A stretch of 64,000 bases of DNA from Vampirovibrio sp041737375 (GTDB taxonomy: Bacteria; Cyanobacteriota; Vampirovibrionia; Vampirovibrionales; Vampirovibrionaceae). Positions 1-8,808 of the stretch are shown in pieces (position 1 is the first letter of the stretch; the number at the start of each line of letters is the position of its first letter). The stretch covers positions 124,001-188,000 of the forward strand of contig NZ_JBGSRV010000003.1 in NCBI RefSeq assembly GCF_041737375.1, in the 5' to 3' direction. The notes under the pieces are model-generated. The model worked only from the letters and a program-made list of their open reading frames with translations, made no database searches and was not told the DNA's origin. The position numbers were made by a program, and so were the translations under genes.

Positions 1-771
1 TACGGCACCGCCCGAGACATCCCGTCGGTGGATGGAACCTCCCGCCTGTCGGCTTATTTGCGGCACGGGGAAATCTCACCCCGCCAAATCTGGCATGCCA
101 TCACGGAGGCTGAGGATAAAGCGGGCGGCAAGGATTATTTGCGGGAAATTGCATGGCGAGAATTTGCCTACCATGTGTTGTTTCATTTTCCGCACACCAC
201 CGATAGCGCCCTAAAGTCCAAGTTTAACGATTTGCCCTGGACCCTGAATGCCGAATATTTTGAGCGCTGGACGCAAGGGCAAACCGGCTACCCCATTATT
301 GATGCCGGTATGCGGCAACTCTGGCGCATTGGCTGGATGCACAACCGGGTGCGTATGATTGTGGGTTCTTTTTTAACCAAGGATTTAATGATTTCCTGGC
401 ACGATGGGGCCCGCTGGTTTTGGGACACGCTGGTGGACGCCGATTTGGCCCAAAACAGCCTGAACTGGCAATGGGTGGGCGGTTGTGGGGCCGATGCCCA
501 GCCCTTTTTCCGTATTTTCAACCCCATGACCCAAAGCAAAAAGTTTGATCCTGAAGGCCGCTATATTCGCCAATGGGTACCGGAACTGGCCCAATTGCCC
601 GCCCAGTATATTCACGAGCCTTGGGAGGCCCCCCCGCTGGTTTTGCTCAACGCTGGCATTCAACTGGGCAAAACCTACCCCCACCCCATCGTGGACCACG
701 CCACGGCCCGCAATCACGCCTTAAAGCTGTATAAAAGCATGGCAGACCCTGCGGCCACCCCCACCGCTTAA
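1..771 (+). CDS. phrB: Deoxyribodipyrimidine photo-lyase, C-terminal part (5' end outside window)
   Basis: This is the FAD-binding C-terminal domain of a cryptochrome/photolyase-family enzyme, which repairs UV-induced cyclobutane pyrimidine dimers using light. The reading frame is open from base 1 (RDIPSVDGTSRLS), so the GTG at 28 is internal and the N-terminal antenna domain lies upstream of the window. Visible family motifs are DGTSRLSAYLRHGEIS, GYPIIDAGMRQL, WMHNRVRMIVGSF and NWQWVGGCGADAQPFFRIFNP, which line the FAD pocket and electron-transfer path. About 257 of the usual 450-480 residues are present. It converges on the nuclease gene that ends at 899. The family call is very secure; the exact lesion specificity cannot be read from this fragment. 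Confidence 0.95.
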   Translation, partial: YGTARDIPSVDGTSRLSAYLRHGEISPRQIWHAITEAEDKAGGKDYLREIAWREFAYHVLFHFPHTTDSALKSKFNDLPWTLNAEYFERWTQGQTGYPIIDAGMRQLWRIGWMHNRVRMIVGSFLTKDLMISWHDGARWFWDTLVDADLAQNSLNWQWVGGCGADAQPFFRIFNPMTQSKKFDPEGRYIRQWVPELAQLPAQYIHEPWEAPPLVLLNAGIQLGKTYPHPIVDHATARNHALKLYKSMADPAATPTA

Positions 772-898
772 CCTCCGGCCTCCCACGTAAGCATCTCCAG
801 CGACGGCCTTTGGATTGGCAAAGCGACGCAACATTTACCCCAATTTAGCAAGACGCAACAAGGTCGCTTTGCTGCTTCTTAAACCTTCTTGCCCCTTT

Positions 899-2650
899 TT
901 ACCCGTGCTGTTCCCGTTCCCAGTCCCAGGCTTCTTCGGCGGCATTCAATTCAAACTGATGGCGCATGGCAGGGCTAATGGCCAGCAACAGTTCATTAAA
1001 CACCATGCGGGCTGATTTATCGGCAAACGCAATCACCGCCCCTTCATGCTCGGAGCGTTTCTCCAGCCACTGGGCAATCAGGCGGGATTCTTCATAGAGA
1101 GATTTGGGAATGGGCTGACCCGCAGCGGCCGTGTGCGAGTCCAGCGCATCGAGCGCCTGCTGAATCCAGAGGATCATGGCATCCCAGTCCAGCAGAACAG
1201 GATCAATGGTTTTCCACTGATGGGGCTGCCCCTGCAACACGCTAAGCAGGCGGAAGCATCCGGGCTCTTGCGCGGGCAGCACAATCAGGCAATGGCGCAG
1301 GGTGACCGCCTGAATGAGCCGATAACTGGTTTGCCGAAAGCGCCCCAATAATTCCAGTTGTTCCTGAATCAGGGCGGCCTTTTCAAAGCGCAACGCCTCC
1401 ACATAAGCCTCTCGCTTGGCGGTCAGTCCATCCAGGGCGTTGCAGGGCTGCTGGGCCAAAAAGCGCAGGAAATCGGCCACCCGCTCCTGATAGTCAGCCT
1501 CATTGATTTTTCCGGCACAGGGGCCACTACACAACCCCAACTGATACTGCATGCACGGGCTGGCCCGATGCGCCTCAAACTTGCGATCCGAGCAATCCCG
1601 CAACTGAAAACTACGGTTCAATACTTCCAGCCTGTTTTTTAGAGAAGACAGCCCGTGAAAGGGGCCAAAATAGGCCAGTTCAGGATTGTCGCTATCCTCG
1701 CTCAGGCTTAGGCGGGGAAACCGGGCGTTGACGGACACGGCCATAAACACCATTTGCTGATAATCTTTAACTTTTTGATTAAAAAACGGCTGATGCTGTT
1801 TAATGAGGCGAGATTCCAGAATCAGGGCCTCCAGCTCTGAGCCCACCACCATCACCTCAATCTGGGTCACCTGGCGCATCATCACCGCAATTTTGGAGGG
1901 CAAACGGGATTGCTTCTGAAAATAGCTTCTCAGTCGCACTTTCAAATTTTTGGCCTTACCCACATATAAAATTTCGCCCATCCGGTTTTTCATTAAATAC
2001 ACACCGGGCTGGGCCGGGTAATCCTTCAAGCGATTGCGATCAAAGGGCAACTCATTTCGGGTGCGATACACCCGCACCGGCACACCGGGACAAAAATCCA
2101 GCAGTTGGGCAAATTGGGTAACCCCTTGCTTGCCCAGCAAATCCAGCAGCTTTAAAAACACTTTGGCCCCAATAATGGCGGCATTTTCAGTGCGAGCCAG
2201 CCCATCGGTTTCCAGGCCCCAGTGGGCGGCCCAATGGTTCAGCCCATGGCGGGGCAAATCGGGCAATAATTTTTGGGCCAGATTGAGCAGAAAAAACTGG
2301 CGATCCCGTGGCTGAGTGAGCTTGAAATAGCGGTGAACGGCGTTGGTTGTTCCGGGCGGATTGGCCCACAAAATCACATCCCGCTCCACAAAGGCGGCCA
2401 GCTCCGGCAAAACGGATTCCAGCGGCGGGCATTCCCGCAAGCTTTGGGTATAAATGCCGGTTTTGCGGGTAAATTCCTCAGGCAAGGCATGGGGTGGGCT
2501 GAATCGCATATGCAACGTTTCGGCGATGCGAGCGTCTCGAATTTTAACGCAAGCCAGTTCCACCACGTCCGAGTTGGACTGAAGATCGTTGACCGTTTTT
2601 ACGCAGATCAACGTAAACCGAATATCGGACAAAGGGGCTATGGGGGGCAT
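899..2650 (-). CDS. UvrC/Cho-like GIY-YIG nuclease with degenerate DnaQ-type exonuclease domain
   Basis: The N-terminal ~160 residues align with DnaQ-type 3'-5' exonucleases (ELACVKIRD, LPEEFTRKTGI, LPELAAFV), but the DxE, second and third catalytic motifs are replaced, so this half is probably not catalytic. It is followed by an intact GIY-YIG nuclease domain (PGVYLM, ILYVGKAKNLKVRLRSYF, Arg and Glu present), a Cys cluster (CMQYQLGLCSGPC) and a UVR-like helix (EALRFEKAALIQEQL). The UvrC C-terminal RNase H-like nuclease is absent, as in E. coli Cho. The role is probably auxiliary 3' incision in nucleotide excision repair. An ATG at 2650 (before PPIAPLSD) is chosen; an in-frame ATG at 2701 would add 17 residues. 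It converges with the photolyase gene. Confidence 0.85.
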   Translation of the reverse strand: MPPIAPLSDIRFTLICVKTVNDLQSNSDVVELACVKIRDARIAETLHMRFSPPHALPEEFTRKTGIYTQSLRECPPLESVLPELAAFVERDVILWANPPGTTNAVHRYFKLTQPRDRQFFLLNLAQKLLPDLPRHGLNHWAAHWGLETDGLARTENAAIIGAKVFLKLLDLLGKQGVTQFAQLLDFCPGVPVRVYRTRNELPFDRNRLKDYPAQPGVYLMKNRMGEILYVGKAKNLKVRLRSYFQKQSRLPSKIAVMMRQVTQIEVMVVGSELEALILESRLIKQHQPFFNQKVKDYQQMVFMAVSVNARFPRLSLSEDSDNPELAYFGPFHGLSSLKNRLEVLNRSFQLRDCSDRKFEAHRASPCMQYQLGLCSGPCAGKINEADYQERVADFLRFLAQQPCNALDGLTAKREAYVEALRFEKAALIQEQLELLGRFRQTSYRLIQAVTLRHCLIVLPAQEPGCFRLLSVLQGQPHQWKTIDPVLLDWDAMILWIQQALDALDSHTAAAGQPIPKSLYEESRLIAQWLEKRSEHEGAVIAFADKSARMVFNELLLAISPAMRHQFELNAAEEAWDWEREQHG

Positions 2651-2964
2651 AAAACTCTCTGGGGTGGACAGCCGTAAGCGGAAACGCCCGCCTGAAACCA
2701 TAAAAAGTCAACACTTCCAGACTCCCGTCCAGTATCCCGGCTGACTTTTCTGATTTGTAACGGGCTTGTTATATTCTAGCATCCGATGGCCTCCCTCGTC
2801 GCCCCCCAACCTAAAAGAAACAGGTGATCACCGGCAGGCGATCAGGGTACAATAAGTCTGCCGGAACCGGCGCCCCAAGCTTTTTAAAGTGCCTCCTTAA
2901 TAAATAAAAAGAAAACTTTAAAAACCCAAAATCAGCGTTAAAACACCCAAAAGGAGATTCCACC

Positions 2965-3435
2965 ATGAGCGAGAAAGCAACATTTGCCGCTGGCTGCTTC
3001 TGGGGCATTGAAGATGCCTTTGCGCAGCAAACCGGGGTTATTTCCACCCAGGTGGGCTACACCGGCGGACATACCGAAAACCCCGTTTATCGGGAAGTGT
3101 GCGACGGAAACACCGGGCATGCCGAAGCGGTGCTGGTTGAATTCGATCCCGCCCAAATTTCCTATGCAGACTTGCTTAACCTGTTTTGGCGATTGCATGA
3201 TCCCACCACCCTGAACCGTCAGGGGCCGGATGTGGGCAGTCAGTACCATTCGGCCATTTACTACCACACCGATCAGCAACAGGCCGAAGCCACCGCCGCC
3301 AAAGCGGATTTGAACCAGTCTGGCAAATTGCCCCGGCCAGTGGTGACCGAAATCACCCCGGCGGCTCATTTTTACCCGGCAGAAGAGTACCACCAGAAAT
3401 ACAACCAAAAACATGGCCGCCACTGCGCCATTTAA
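2965..3435 (+). CDS. msrA: Peptide-methionine (S)-S-oxide reductase MsrA
   Basis: MsrA reduces methionine-S-sulfoxide in proteins and so repairs oxidative damage in the cytoplasm. The 156-residue length is normal for the family. The catalytic GCFWG motif with the active-site Cys lies near the N-terminus (AAGCFWGIED), followed by GYTGGHTENPVYREVCDG, GHAEAV and GSQYHSAIYYH, all family hallmarks. The start has a strong ribosome binding site (AAGGAG, 8 bases upstream). It stands alone between convergent neighbours, and no MsrB domain is fused. Identification is secure. Confidence 0.97.
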   Translation: MSEKATFAAGCFWGIEDAFAQQTGVISTQVGYTGGHTENPVYREVCDGNTGHAEAVLVEFDPAQISYADLLNLFWRLHDPTTLNRQGPDVGSQYHSAIYYHTDQQQAEATAAKADLNQSGKLPRPVVTEITPAAHFYPAEEYHQKYNQKHGRHCAI

Positions 3436-3543
3436 ACCCTGATTGGTTCAATCCCAATTTGATAAACACGAATTTGGCCCGTCCAAATCTCAGTTTTTCA
3501 TTTTTTGGGTTGCCGTTTTCTTGCTGTTTTAATGTCGCTGGGC

Positions 3544-3575
3544 AAAAAAAAGCCTGTCCCTTGGGGGGAACAGGC
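3544..3575 (-). terminator. Rho-independent terminator of the 3623-4474 gene
   Basis: On the minus strand a GCCTGT/ACAGGC stem is followed by a run of eight T. It lies about 50 bases beyond the stop codon of the minus-strand gene ending at 3623. Confidence 0.8.
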
Positions 3576-3622
3576 AGGCAATTGTCTAGTCAGTTTGCGT
3601 TGTGGTTTAGGGGGAGAGAAAA

Positions 3623-4474
3623 TTACTGAAACTGTTTCAGATAGTTGGCAATGGTATCTTTTTGAAAGCCGGTTAACCGGGCCAGTTGGGTGGCCACGGT
3701 ATCGGCGTTGGCTTGCAAATATCCCCGAAGCGATCCGCTGTTTTTGGCATACAGTTCAGCCCCGTATTTCAGCACGCTAGACAACACTCCCGCATCCAGC
3801 ATGTGCCGAATATTATCCGGGGTCAGCTGGGCTTCCAGCAGTTTAATGGCCGGTTCGGGCAACGATTTGGCGGCCACCCCCAGCACCGTGGTTTTCAGAA
3901 TATTCACGCACCAGTCGGACTTGGCGAAAGTCAATAAACCTTGTCCGCCTTTGCTACTGAACCAGCTGGCCACCGTTTCCGGCTTGATGCCCAACGACTG
4001 AAGCGTCTCAAAGCCTTGTTTCAAGCTGGGAAAAACCTTCGATCCCGTCGCTTGTGACGCGCTTTCGGCAGATGCTTTGGAAAGCGTCTCGCTGACTTGG
4101 CCCACCGCTTTGCCGACAACGGCTTCTGTCAAATTTTCGGCCAGGGTTTTGCCAACTCCGCTCAGCAGCCGCTTGCCCACCCAGTACAAGCCCACCGATA
4201 CACCCGCCCCCACCAGCAGTTTTTTAAGCCACGACTTTTTGGGAGACGCCGCCGAATTGATAGCCGGAGGTTGCCCCCACACACTGGCGGACTGATACCC
4301 AAAGGCATCAGGAGGCGTGGACCACGAGGGATAAGCGGCGTTGCCGTTGCCAAACACCAACTGCCCCCCGTTGGACCCGACAGAAGCCGCTGGCTGGTAA
4401 GAGGCCTGTAAGTGGCGCAAGCATTCATTCAGAGCGGTTTGGTACTGTGTGTTGGAAGCGTAATATTGAGCCAT
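3623..4474 (-). CDS. Unknown tailed single-anchor membrane protein
   Basis: I do not recognise this 283-residue protein. The first ~80 residues are rich in Gln, Tyr, Pro and Ser (MAQYYASNTQYQ). A strongly basic segment and hydrophobic stretch follow (KKSWLKKLLVGAGVSVGLYW, about residues 80-105), then a long Ala/Ser-rich helical region and a C-terminal helical domain. There is no cleavable signal peptide. The basic-hydrophobic segment (KKSxxxKxLLxG...GxxxKR) resembles that of the protein at 5492-5947, suggesting a small paralogous set. The gene lies in a run of four minus-strand genes but has its own terminator at 3544-3575, and a perfect inverted repeat lies about 110-135 bases upstream. Function unknown. 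Confidence 0.8.
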   Translation of the reverse strand: MAQYYASNTQYQTALNECLRHLQASYQPAASVGSNGGQLVFGNGNAAYPSWSTPPDAFGYQSASVWGQPPAINSAASPKKSWLKKLLVGAGVSVGLYWVGKRLLSGVGKTLAENLTEAVVGKAVGQVSETLSKASAESASQATGSKVFPSLKQGFETLQSLGIKPETVASWFSSKGGQGLLTFAKSDWCVNILKTTVLGVAAKSLPEPAIKLLEAQLTPDNIRHMLDAGVLSSVLKYGAELYAKNSGSLRGYLQANADTVATQLARLTGFQKDTIANYLKQFQ

Positions 4475-4582
4475 CGAACCAATCCTTATGAGTGCTTACC
4501 TGTGTGCTTACAAAAAAAGTGGGGTACACTTTAAAATGCTTGTGTAGGTATTAAGAAAAACTAAAACGCCTTTGTGTTGGCC

Positions 4583-4609
4583 AAATTACCTATTTCGTAT
4601 AGGTAATTT
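4583..4609. repeat. Perfect 11-bp inverted repeat, possible operator
   Basis: The arms AAATTACCTAT and ATAGGTAATTT are separated by five bases. It lacks a T-run, so it is more likely a protein-binding site or RNA hairpin than a terminator. It lies upstream of the gene that starts at 4474. Related TATAGGY sequences occur before the neighbouring genes at 5947 and 7411. Confidence 0.5.
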
Positions 4610-4723
4610 CTCCCAGATTGAGCCAGATGAGGATTGATTGGGATTGATTAAGGGCGTTGCCAGCGTGCCCTTCCCCCGAGCTGGTCCGCAAAAAAATCAA
4701 ACGCAAAAAATAAAACCCCAAAA

Positions 4724-4769
4724 AATCAAACAAGCCCAATCCCTTATTTAAGGATTGAACCTGTTTGAT
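4724..4769 (-). terminator. Rho-independent terminator of the 4846-5262 gene
   Basis: On the minus strand a long imperfect hairpin with ATCAAACA/TGTTTGAT outer arms and CAATCC/GGATTG inner arms runs straight into six T. It lies about 80 bases beyond the stop codon of the 4846-5262 gene. Confidence 0.7.
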
Positions 4770-4845
4770 GAACCGGTTTGATTGTGAAGGCCTAAACCCA
4801 AACAGCGGTCGGTGGGGAAGTTCTTCCCCCTAGAACCCGCCAGCC

Positions 4846-5262
4846 TTAGGCCACCTGATTCAGGTTTTGACCCACGGTTTCCGCTTGCAAGGCTGCTTCC
4901 AGCTTGCTGGCCTGAGCCAGTGCTTGCAAGGCCGACAGATTGGCCCCTTTGGCGCTATAGGCCGCGCCGCCGCTGGTGTGGAAATCGGCCAGTTGGGCCA
5001 ACTGCTTGGCCTTTTGCAAGTAAACAATATCACCACCGCCTGCGGCAAAAAACAGTTGAGCCAGGGCTTGCTCGGCCAAGGCGCTTGCGTTTTGGGCCGT
5101 TTGTTCTTCCGTAAGTTGTTCCGGGGTGATTGGTTCCGGGGTGTTTTTTTCGGGCTGAAGCGAGGCGGACTTCTTTTTCTCTTGCGCTTGGGCCGACTTG
5201 GCCCCAAATTGGGGATTAAGAGCCGATTTGGGTTGATTGAAACTGGTTGCGGTAATGGTCAT
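4846..5262 (-). CDS. Unknown small Ala/Gln-rich protein
   Basis: I do not recognise this 138-residue protein. It starts MTITATSFNQPKSALNPQFG, then has a charged Lys/Glu/Pro linker (about residues 30-60) and a C-terminal Ala/Leu-rich helical region (ALAEQALAQLFFAAGGG). There is no membrane span or signal peptide. The ATG at 5262 is chosen because AAAAGG lies 8 bases upstream; a TTG at 5280 in the same frame has no comparable site. The tail style (Asn, Gln, Pro, then FGAK) resembles the N-termini of neighbouring proteins. A terminator follows at 4724-4769. Confidence 0.75.
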   Translation of the reverse strand: MTITATSFNQPKSALNPQFGAKSAQAQEKKKSASLQPEKNTPEPITPEQLTEEQTAQNASALAEQALAQLFFAAGGGDIVYLQKAKQLAQLADFHTSGGAAYSAKGANLSALQALAQASKLEAALQAETVGQNLNQVA

Positions 5263-5420
5263 AATCAATGCCTTTTTCAATGCGGGGGAGGGAACAAAAC
5301 GTTCATTGCTGAACTGTGTTTATATCAACGAATGCCCCGGTGGTTTTTGACTGCGCCAAATCTCCCAGATTCATAGGTCATTTGTCTCATCTTCAAAAAA
5401 ATCACGTCCAAACCCCATTA

Positions 5421-5455
5421 AAAAACCCCCGCTAATATAATATAGCGAGGGTTTT
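5421..5455. terminator. Bidirectional rho-independent terminator
   Basis: The stem CCCCGCTA/TAGCGAGGG is flanked by an A-run on the left and a T-run on the right, so it can act on both strands. It most likely ends the minus-strand gene 5492-5947, whose stop codon is 37 bases away. Confidence 0.85.
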
Positions 5456-5491
5456 TGATGTTTTAAGCTTATTGGCTTTGATTTCAGGGCC

Positions 5492-5947
5492 TTAACCAAA
5501 CCATCCGCTGATCCAGTTTTTGGCTTTGCCCACAATACCCGTAGCCTCAGGCAAAGCGTTGGGGGCTTTGCCCAATAACCGTTCCGCCTGAACGAAAATT
5601 TCCTGGCCATAATGCCCCAGCGTTTGACCCGCCCGAGTAGCGGCGGCCGACTGAAAGGGCTTTTGAATCAATTCAGGCGTATAAGCAAGCACCGTTTGAG
5701 CGGCATTGGGAAAGTAGCGTTTCAAAGCGATTCCGCCCAGCAAAACCCCGCCTGCCACGGCGGTTCCTTTCAGCAAGGTTTTGAAAAAACCGGATTTTTT
5801 CTGGGGCGGCTCACCAAGGGCCAACAAATCCTGAGTGGTGAGGATTGAGCCGTAACGACCCGGAATGACCTGAAAAGGAGCAGGACGCCTTCCCCCATTC
5901 AAGGGAGGCTGGGGGGCGTAAAAACCGGATTGAATGGTATTGGGCAT
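5492..5947 (-). CDS. Unknown tailed single-anchor membrane protein (paralogue-like)
   Basis: This 151-residue protein is of unknown function. It has a Pro/Gly/Arg-rich tail of about 50 residues (FYAPQPPLNGGRRPAPFQ), then a basic segment plus one hydrophobic helix (KKSGFFKTLLKGTAVAGGVL), then a short amphipathic C-terminal part ending in Trp/Phe. The basic-hydrophobic segment matches in pattern that of the 3623-4474 product. An AGGTGA ribosome binding site lies 8 bases before the ATG. A terminator follows at 5421-5455, and the 6038-7411 gene lies upstream on the same strand with a 90-base gap. Confidence 0.8.
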   Translation of the reverse strand: MPNTIQSGFYAPQPPLNGGRRPAPFQVIPGRYGSILTTQDLLALGEPPQKKSGFFKTLLKGTAVAGGVLLGGIALKRYFPNAAQTVLAYTPELIQKPFQSAAATRAGQTLGHYGQEIFVQAERLLGKAPNALPEATGIVGKAKNWISGWFG

Positions 5948-6037
5948 AATTCATTCACCTATACAAGTTAGTGGCGTTGAAGTGATTGGTAGGCATATAA
6001 AAACCAAATGGCTCAAGTCTGTGCTGGGAGTTTTCCC

Positions 6038-7411
6038 CTATTTCCGCAAGATTTCGGGGGAATACCAGTTCTGCTCGGATACAGCATCAAAAAACTCACC
6101 CACGGATGCGGGAGCGGTTCCGGAGAGCTCACTGGATGGCTTCTGGAACATTTTTAGAAAACGGCCAACTAGCGGAAGTGTTTGGGCGTATTCGTGTATG
6201 GCATTCTTACCAATGGCTGAACCCTCATTAAAAATATTGGCCTTTTGCTCTTCGCTGACCATCGCCCACAGTTTATCTAACAGTTCGCTGACATTGCCGG
6301 TTTCACGACTCTTGGCCAACGCAGCTGACAACTTTTGGGGAAATAAGACATTTAAAAAGCCTTTTAATTTTTCAGGCGAAATATTGTTAATGGCATCGCC
6401 CAGTATTTTGCCGTAATCCAAAGGCTCGCCGGACATCGCCTTGCTCAGGATGACCTCCATTTGCTGAGGACTGATGCGGTTGATCACCTCGGCAAGATAT
6501 TGAGGCGACGTCATTCTTTCCAGATCCAGACCCATTGCCTTTCCAAGCTCTTTGGCCGCCTGGGTATCTTTTTCGGCAAACGTTTGCCAAATTTCAGCAA
6601 AGCCGTTACCGCCCTCTCGGGCTGCTTCAGCGGCTTTTTCAGCGGCCTTTTGAGAGGCGACCTTGGCTGCTTTAGCTTCATTCTGCAAGGTTTCTGCGGA
6701 CTTAAACCAGTTTTTAAATCTTTGCCAACCGCTTTGACTCGTAGAAGAACCTGAGGCATCCACTGGCTGAGTGTAAACCTGATGGGCGTTTTTGGCCCGT
6801 TGTAAAATGGGGCCGGGTTTTTTCCATTCTTTAATGGCACGGGCGGCTTTGGAAGCGCCCTTAGGGCCAATACTTCTGGCCAGCTCCACAAAACCGGGAT
6901 AAAACATCCACATTAAACCCACCACCGTGCCAGCGGTGGCAAAAACACCGGTAACAACAGCGCTGGTAATCAACAAAAACTTTTTAATATTCTTTTTGGT
7001 GCTGGCCGGATCTTTAACAGCGGGTAAAGCGTAAAAGTGATTTTGAACCTGGGGTCTGGGCATTGGAGAAGCAGGACTGGCATTGCCCAAAGCCGGGGAG
7101 CCAAAGGGGGCAAAAGCGGCATTGGCCGCGGCAGGCAAAACCGGCGAAGGACGGTTCAACAACTGGGCCGGTAAAGGCAAGGCGGGTAAAGGCGTCAAGG
7201 GCTGATTCAAGGGCCGGGCCAAAGACTGATTCAAAGGACGGCTCAAGGGACGGGTCAAGGGCTGAGCAGGTGGCGCACCGTAGGCAGGCATGGCATTGTA
7301 AGGGGGCCCATAGGCCTGCTGTCCAAATGCAGGGGCAGTCGCCGCTTTACGGGACCGAAAGGCGGTGCTGGGCTGATTGTAAAACTGATTGGCGTTGAAT
7401 GGGTATGCCAT
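6038..7411 (-). CDS. Unknown Pro-rich tailed membrane protein
   Basis: This 457-residue protein is not recognisable by family. Residues 1-130 are low in complexity: Asn/Gln/Tyr-rich (MAYPFNANQFYNQPS), then degenerate PLxRPLNQ-type repeats (about residues 50-90). One hydrophobic helix (FLLITSAVVTGVFATAGTVV) follows a Lys-rich patch near residue 145. The rest is predicted helical, with an Ala/Lys/Glu-rich probable coiled coil around residues 235-270 and a C-terminal domain of about 170 residues. A tail-in, domain-out (or the reverse) topology is possible. The start has AGGG just upstream. It is first in the minus-strand run and divergent from the two-component pair at 7603. Confidence 0.8.
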   Translation of the reverse strand: MAYPFNANQFYNQPSTAFRSRKAATAPAFGQQAYGPPYNAMPAYGAPPAQPLTRPLSRPLNQSLARPLNQPLTPLPALPLPAQLLNRPSPVLPAAANAAFAPFGSPALGNASPASPMPRPQVQNHFYALPAVKDPASTKKNIKKFLLITSAVVTGVFATAGTVVGLMWMFYPGFVELARSIGPKGASKAARAIKEWKKPGPILQRAKNAHQVYTQPVDASGSSTSQSGWQRFKNWFKSAETLQNEAKAAKVASQKAAEKAAEAAREGGNGFAEIWQTFAEKDTQAAKELGKAMGLDLERMTSPQYLAEVINRISPQQMEVILSKAMSGEPLDYGKILGDAINNISPEKLKGFLNVLFPQKLSAALAKSRETGNVSELLDKLWAMVSEEQKANIFNEGSAIGKNAIHEYAQTLPLVGRFLKMFQKPSSELSGTAPASVGEFFDAVSEQNWYSPEILRK

Positions 7412-7602
7412 ATCCCTAAAGCCTCTGGTTGGAGAACGGGGTGATGAGGGACTATTCCGGTGAGTTGCCTATATAAAAGAAGAACATCCATTTTTGTGCT
7501 ACCGCCATCATAGGAAAAATTGCCTATTTAAAAAAAACGCCCTCCCGGTTTAGATCGAGTATGGAAAATATAATTGCGTTATTTAAAGGAAGATCCTTCC
7601 GT

Positions 7603-8808
7603 ATGACCGCCCCGGTGCCTTTGCCCGAAAAGCATGTCATGCTGCCCGTGGCCCTGTTTTTTATCATTGGCGGATCGCTGGCCTATATTGATAACCAGCT
7701 AAAACTGAACACCCTGCTGCTGGAAAGCGTACATGCCACGGTGGTAACCACCATTTACCTTTTTTGCCTGTACTACGGCAAAAAATATCCCCATATTCGG
7801 CACTTTGGCTGGAACAGCATTTTATGGGGCATGGGCTTACTGATGCTCGGCACCTGGATGGACATTCTGGATGATCCCCCCCAGCTTTGCGCCTTGGGGC
7901 AAATCAACATTCCGCTGGGGCCAAGCTGGCAACATGCTTTTTTGAAAAAAACCTTTGGCTATACCATTGGCATTGGGCTGTTTGCCTACGGATTTTTCCA
8001 GTGGATTCCGTGGATGGTGAAAACCAGAACCGACATTAACAGCCTGAACCAGAGGCTAAGCAGCACCAACAAAAATTTGAATCAGGCCCTGATGAGTCTG
8101 GATGAGCATGTGGAATCGGAACGGGTCAATATTTCCAGAGAATTACACGATGACGTGGCCCAGCAACTGACCTATGTGAATATCCAGTTGCAACTGCTCC
8201 GCAAGGATATGGAATCCGGCGATGCGCTTCGCATTCAAAACACGGAGGGCAAGCTCAGCGAAATCAGCGCCAATATTTCAGAAGCCCTGAAAAGCGTCCG
8301 CCAAATCAGCGGCGACTTACGGCCCGAATCGCTCTATTCTCTGGGGTTAATTCCGGCGCTGGAGCATTTTATGGAAAAACTGCAACACCAAACCAGCAGC
8401 ACCACCCTTGTGTTTGAATTCCTGCCGCTGCCGGGGTACATCAACGCCACGCGCATTGAAAAATGGGTGAACGATCAACAGTTATTGCACCTGTTCCGGG
8501 TCATTCAGGAAGGCACCCGGAACGCCCTGAAACACGCCAAGGCCAGCACCATTAAAGTCACCATTGCAGAACAGGAAATCACCGGCACCGGTCAGGCTAC
8601 CCCGGTTTTGCAGTTGTCCATTCGCATTGAGGACAACGGTTGTGGCTTGCCATGGCCGCAGATTCCCCCGGATGAAACATTGATTCAGCAAGGCCACTTG
8701 GGTATTGTGGGGTTAAAAGAACGGGTCAAAGCCCTCTCTGGCGTATTCCATTTAAGCAACCGTTCCAACGGCCCCGGCGCCATTCTGGAGATTCAAATTC
8801 AATCATGA
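7603..8808 (+). CDS. Sensor histidine kinase, NarL/UhpB (HisKA_3) type
   Basis: This membrane sensor kinase pairs with the response regulator that overlaps its end. The N-terminal ~140 residues hold about four hydrophobic segments and a short coiled-coil linker. The H-box is SRELHDDVAQQLT (His 182 from this start). The HATPase_c domain shows EGTRNALKHAKAS (N box), IEDNGCGLPW and GHLGIVGLKERV. The ATG at 7603 is preferred because AAAGGAAG lies upstream; an ATG at 7561 would add 14 residues and has no such site. The stop overlaps the next start by four bases (ATGA), indicating translational coupling. It is divergent from the tailed-protein cluster, which may or may not be its regulon. The ligand is unknown. 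Confidence 0.93.
   Translation: MTAPVPLPEKHVMLPVALFFIIGGSLAYIDNQLKLNTLLLESVHATVVTTIYLFCLYYGKKYPHIRHFGWNSILWGMGLLMLGTWMDILDDPPQLCALGQINIPLGPSWQHAFLKKTFGYTIGIGLFAYGFFQWIPWMVKTRTDINSLNQRLSSTNKNLNQALMSLDEHVESERVNISRELHDDVAQQLTYVNIQLQLLRKDMESGDALRIQNTEGKLSEISANISEALKSVRQISGDLRPESLYSLGLIPALEHFMEKLQHQTSSTTLVFEFLPLPGYINATRIEKWVNDQQLLHLFRVIQEGTRNALKHAKASTIKVTIAEQEITGTGQATPVLQLSIRIEDNGCGLPWPQIPPDETLIQQGHLGIVGLKERVKALSGVFHLSNRSNGPGAILEIQIQS

Larger units (their letters stand above)
4475..4845. other. Intergenic region with two inverted repeats
   Basis: This 371-base stretch between two minus-strand genes is A-rich and has no credible coding frame. It holds the inverted repeat at 4583-4609 and the terminator hairpin at 4724-4769. 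The promoter of the gene starting at 4474 should lie here, but I cannot place it firmly. Confidence 0.6.
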
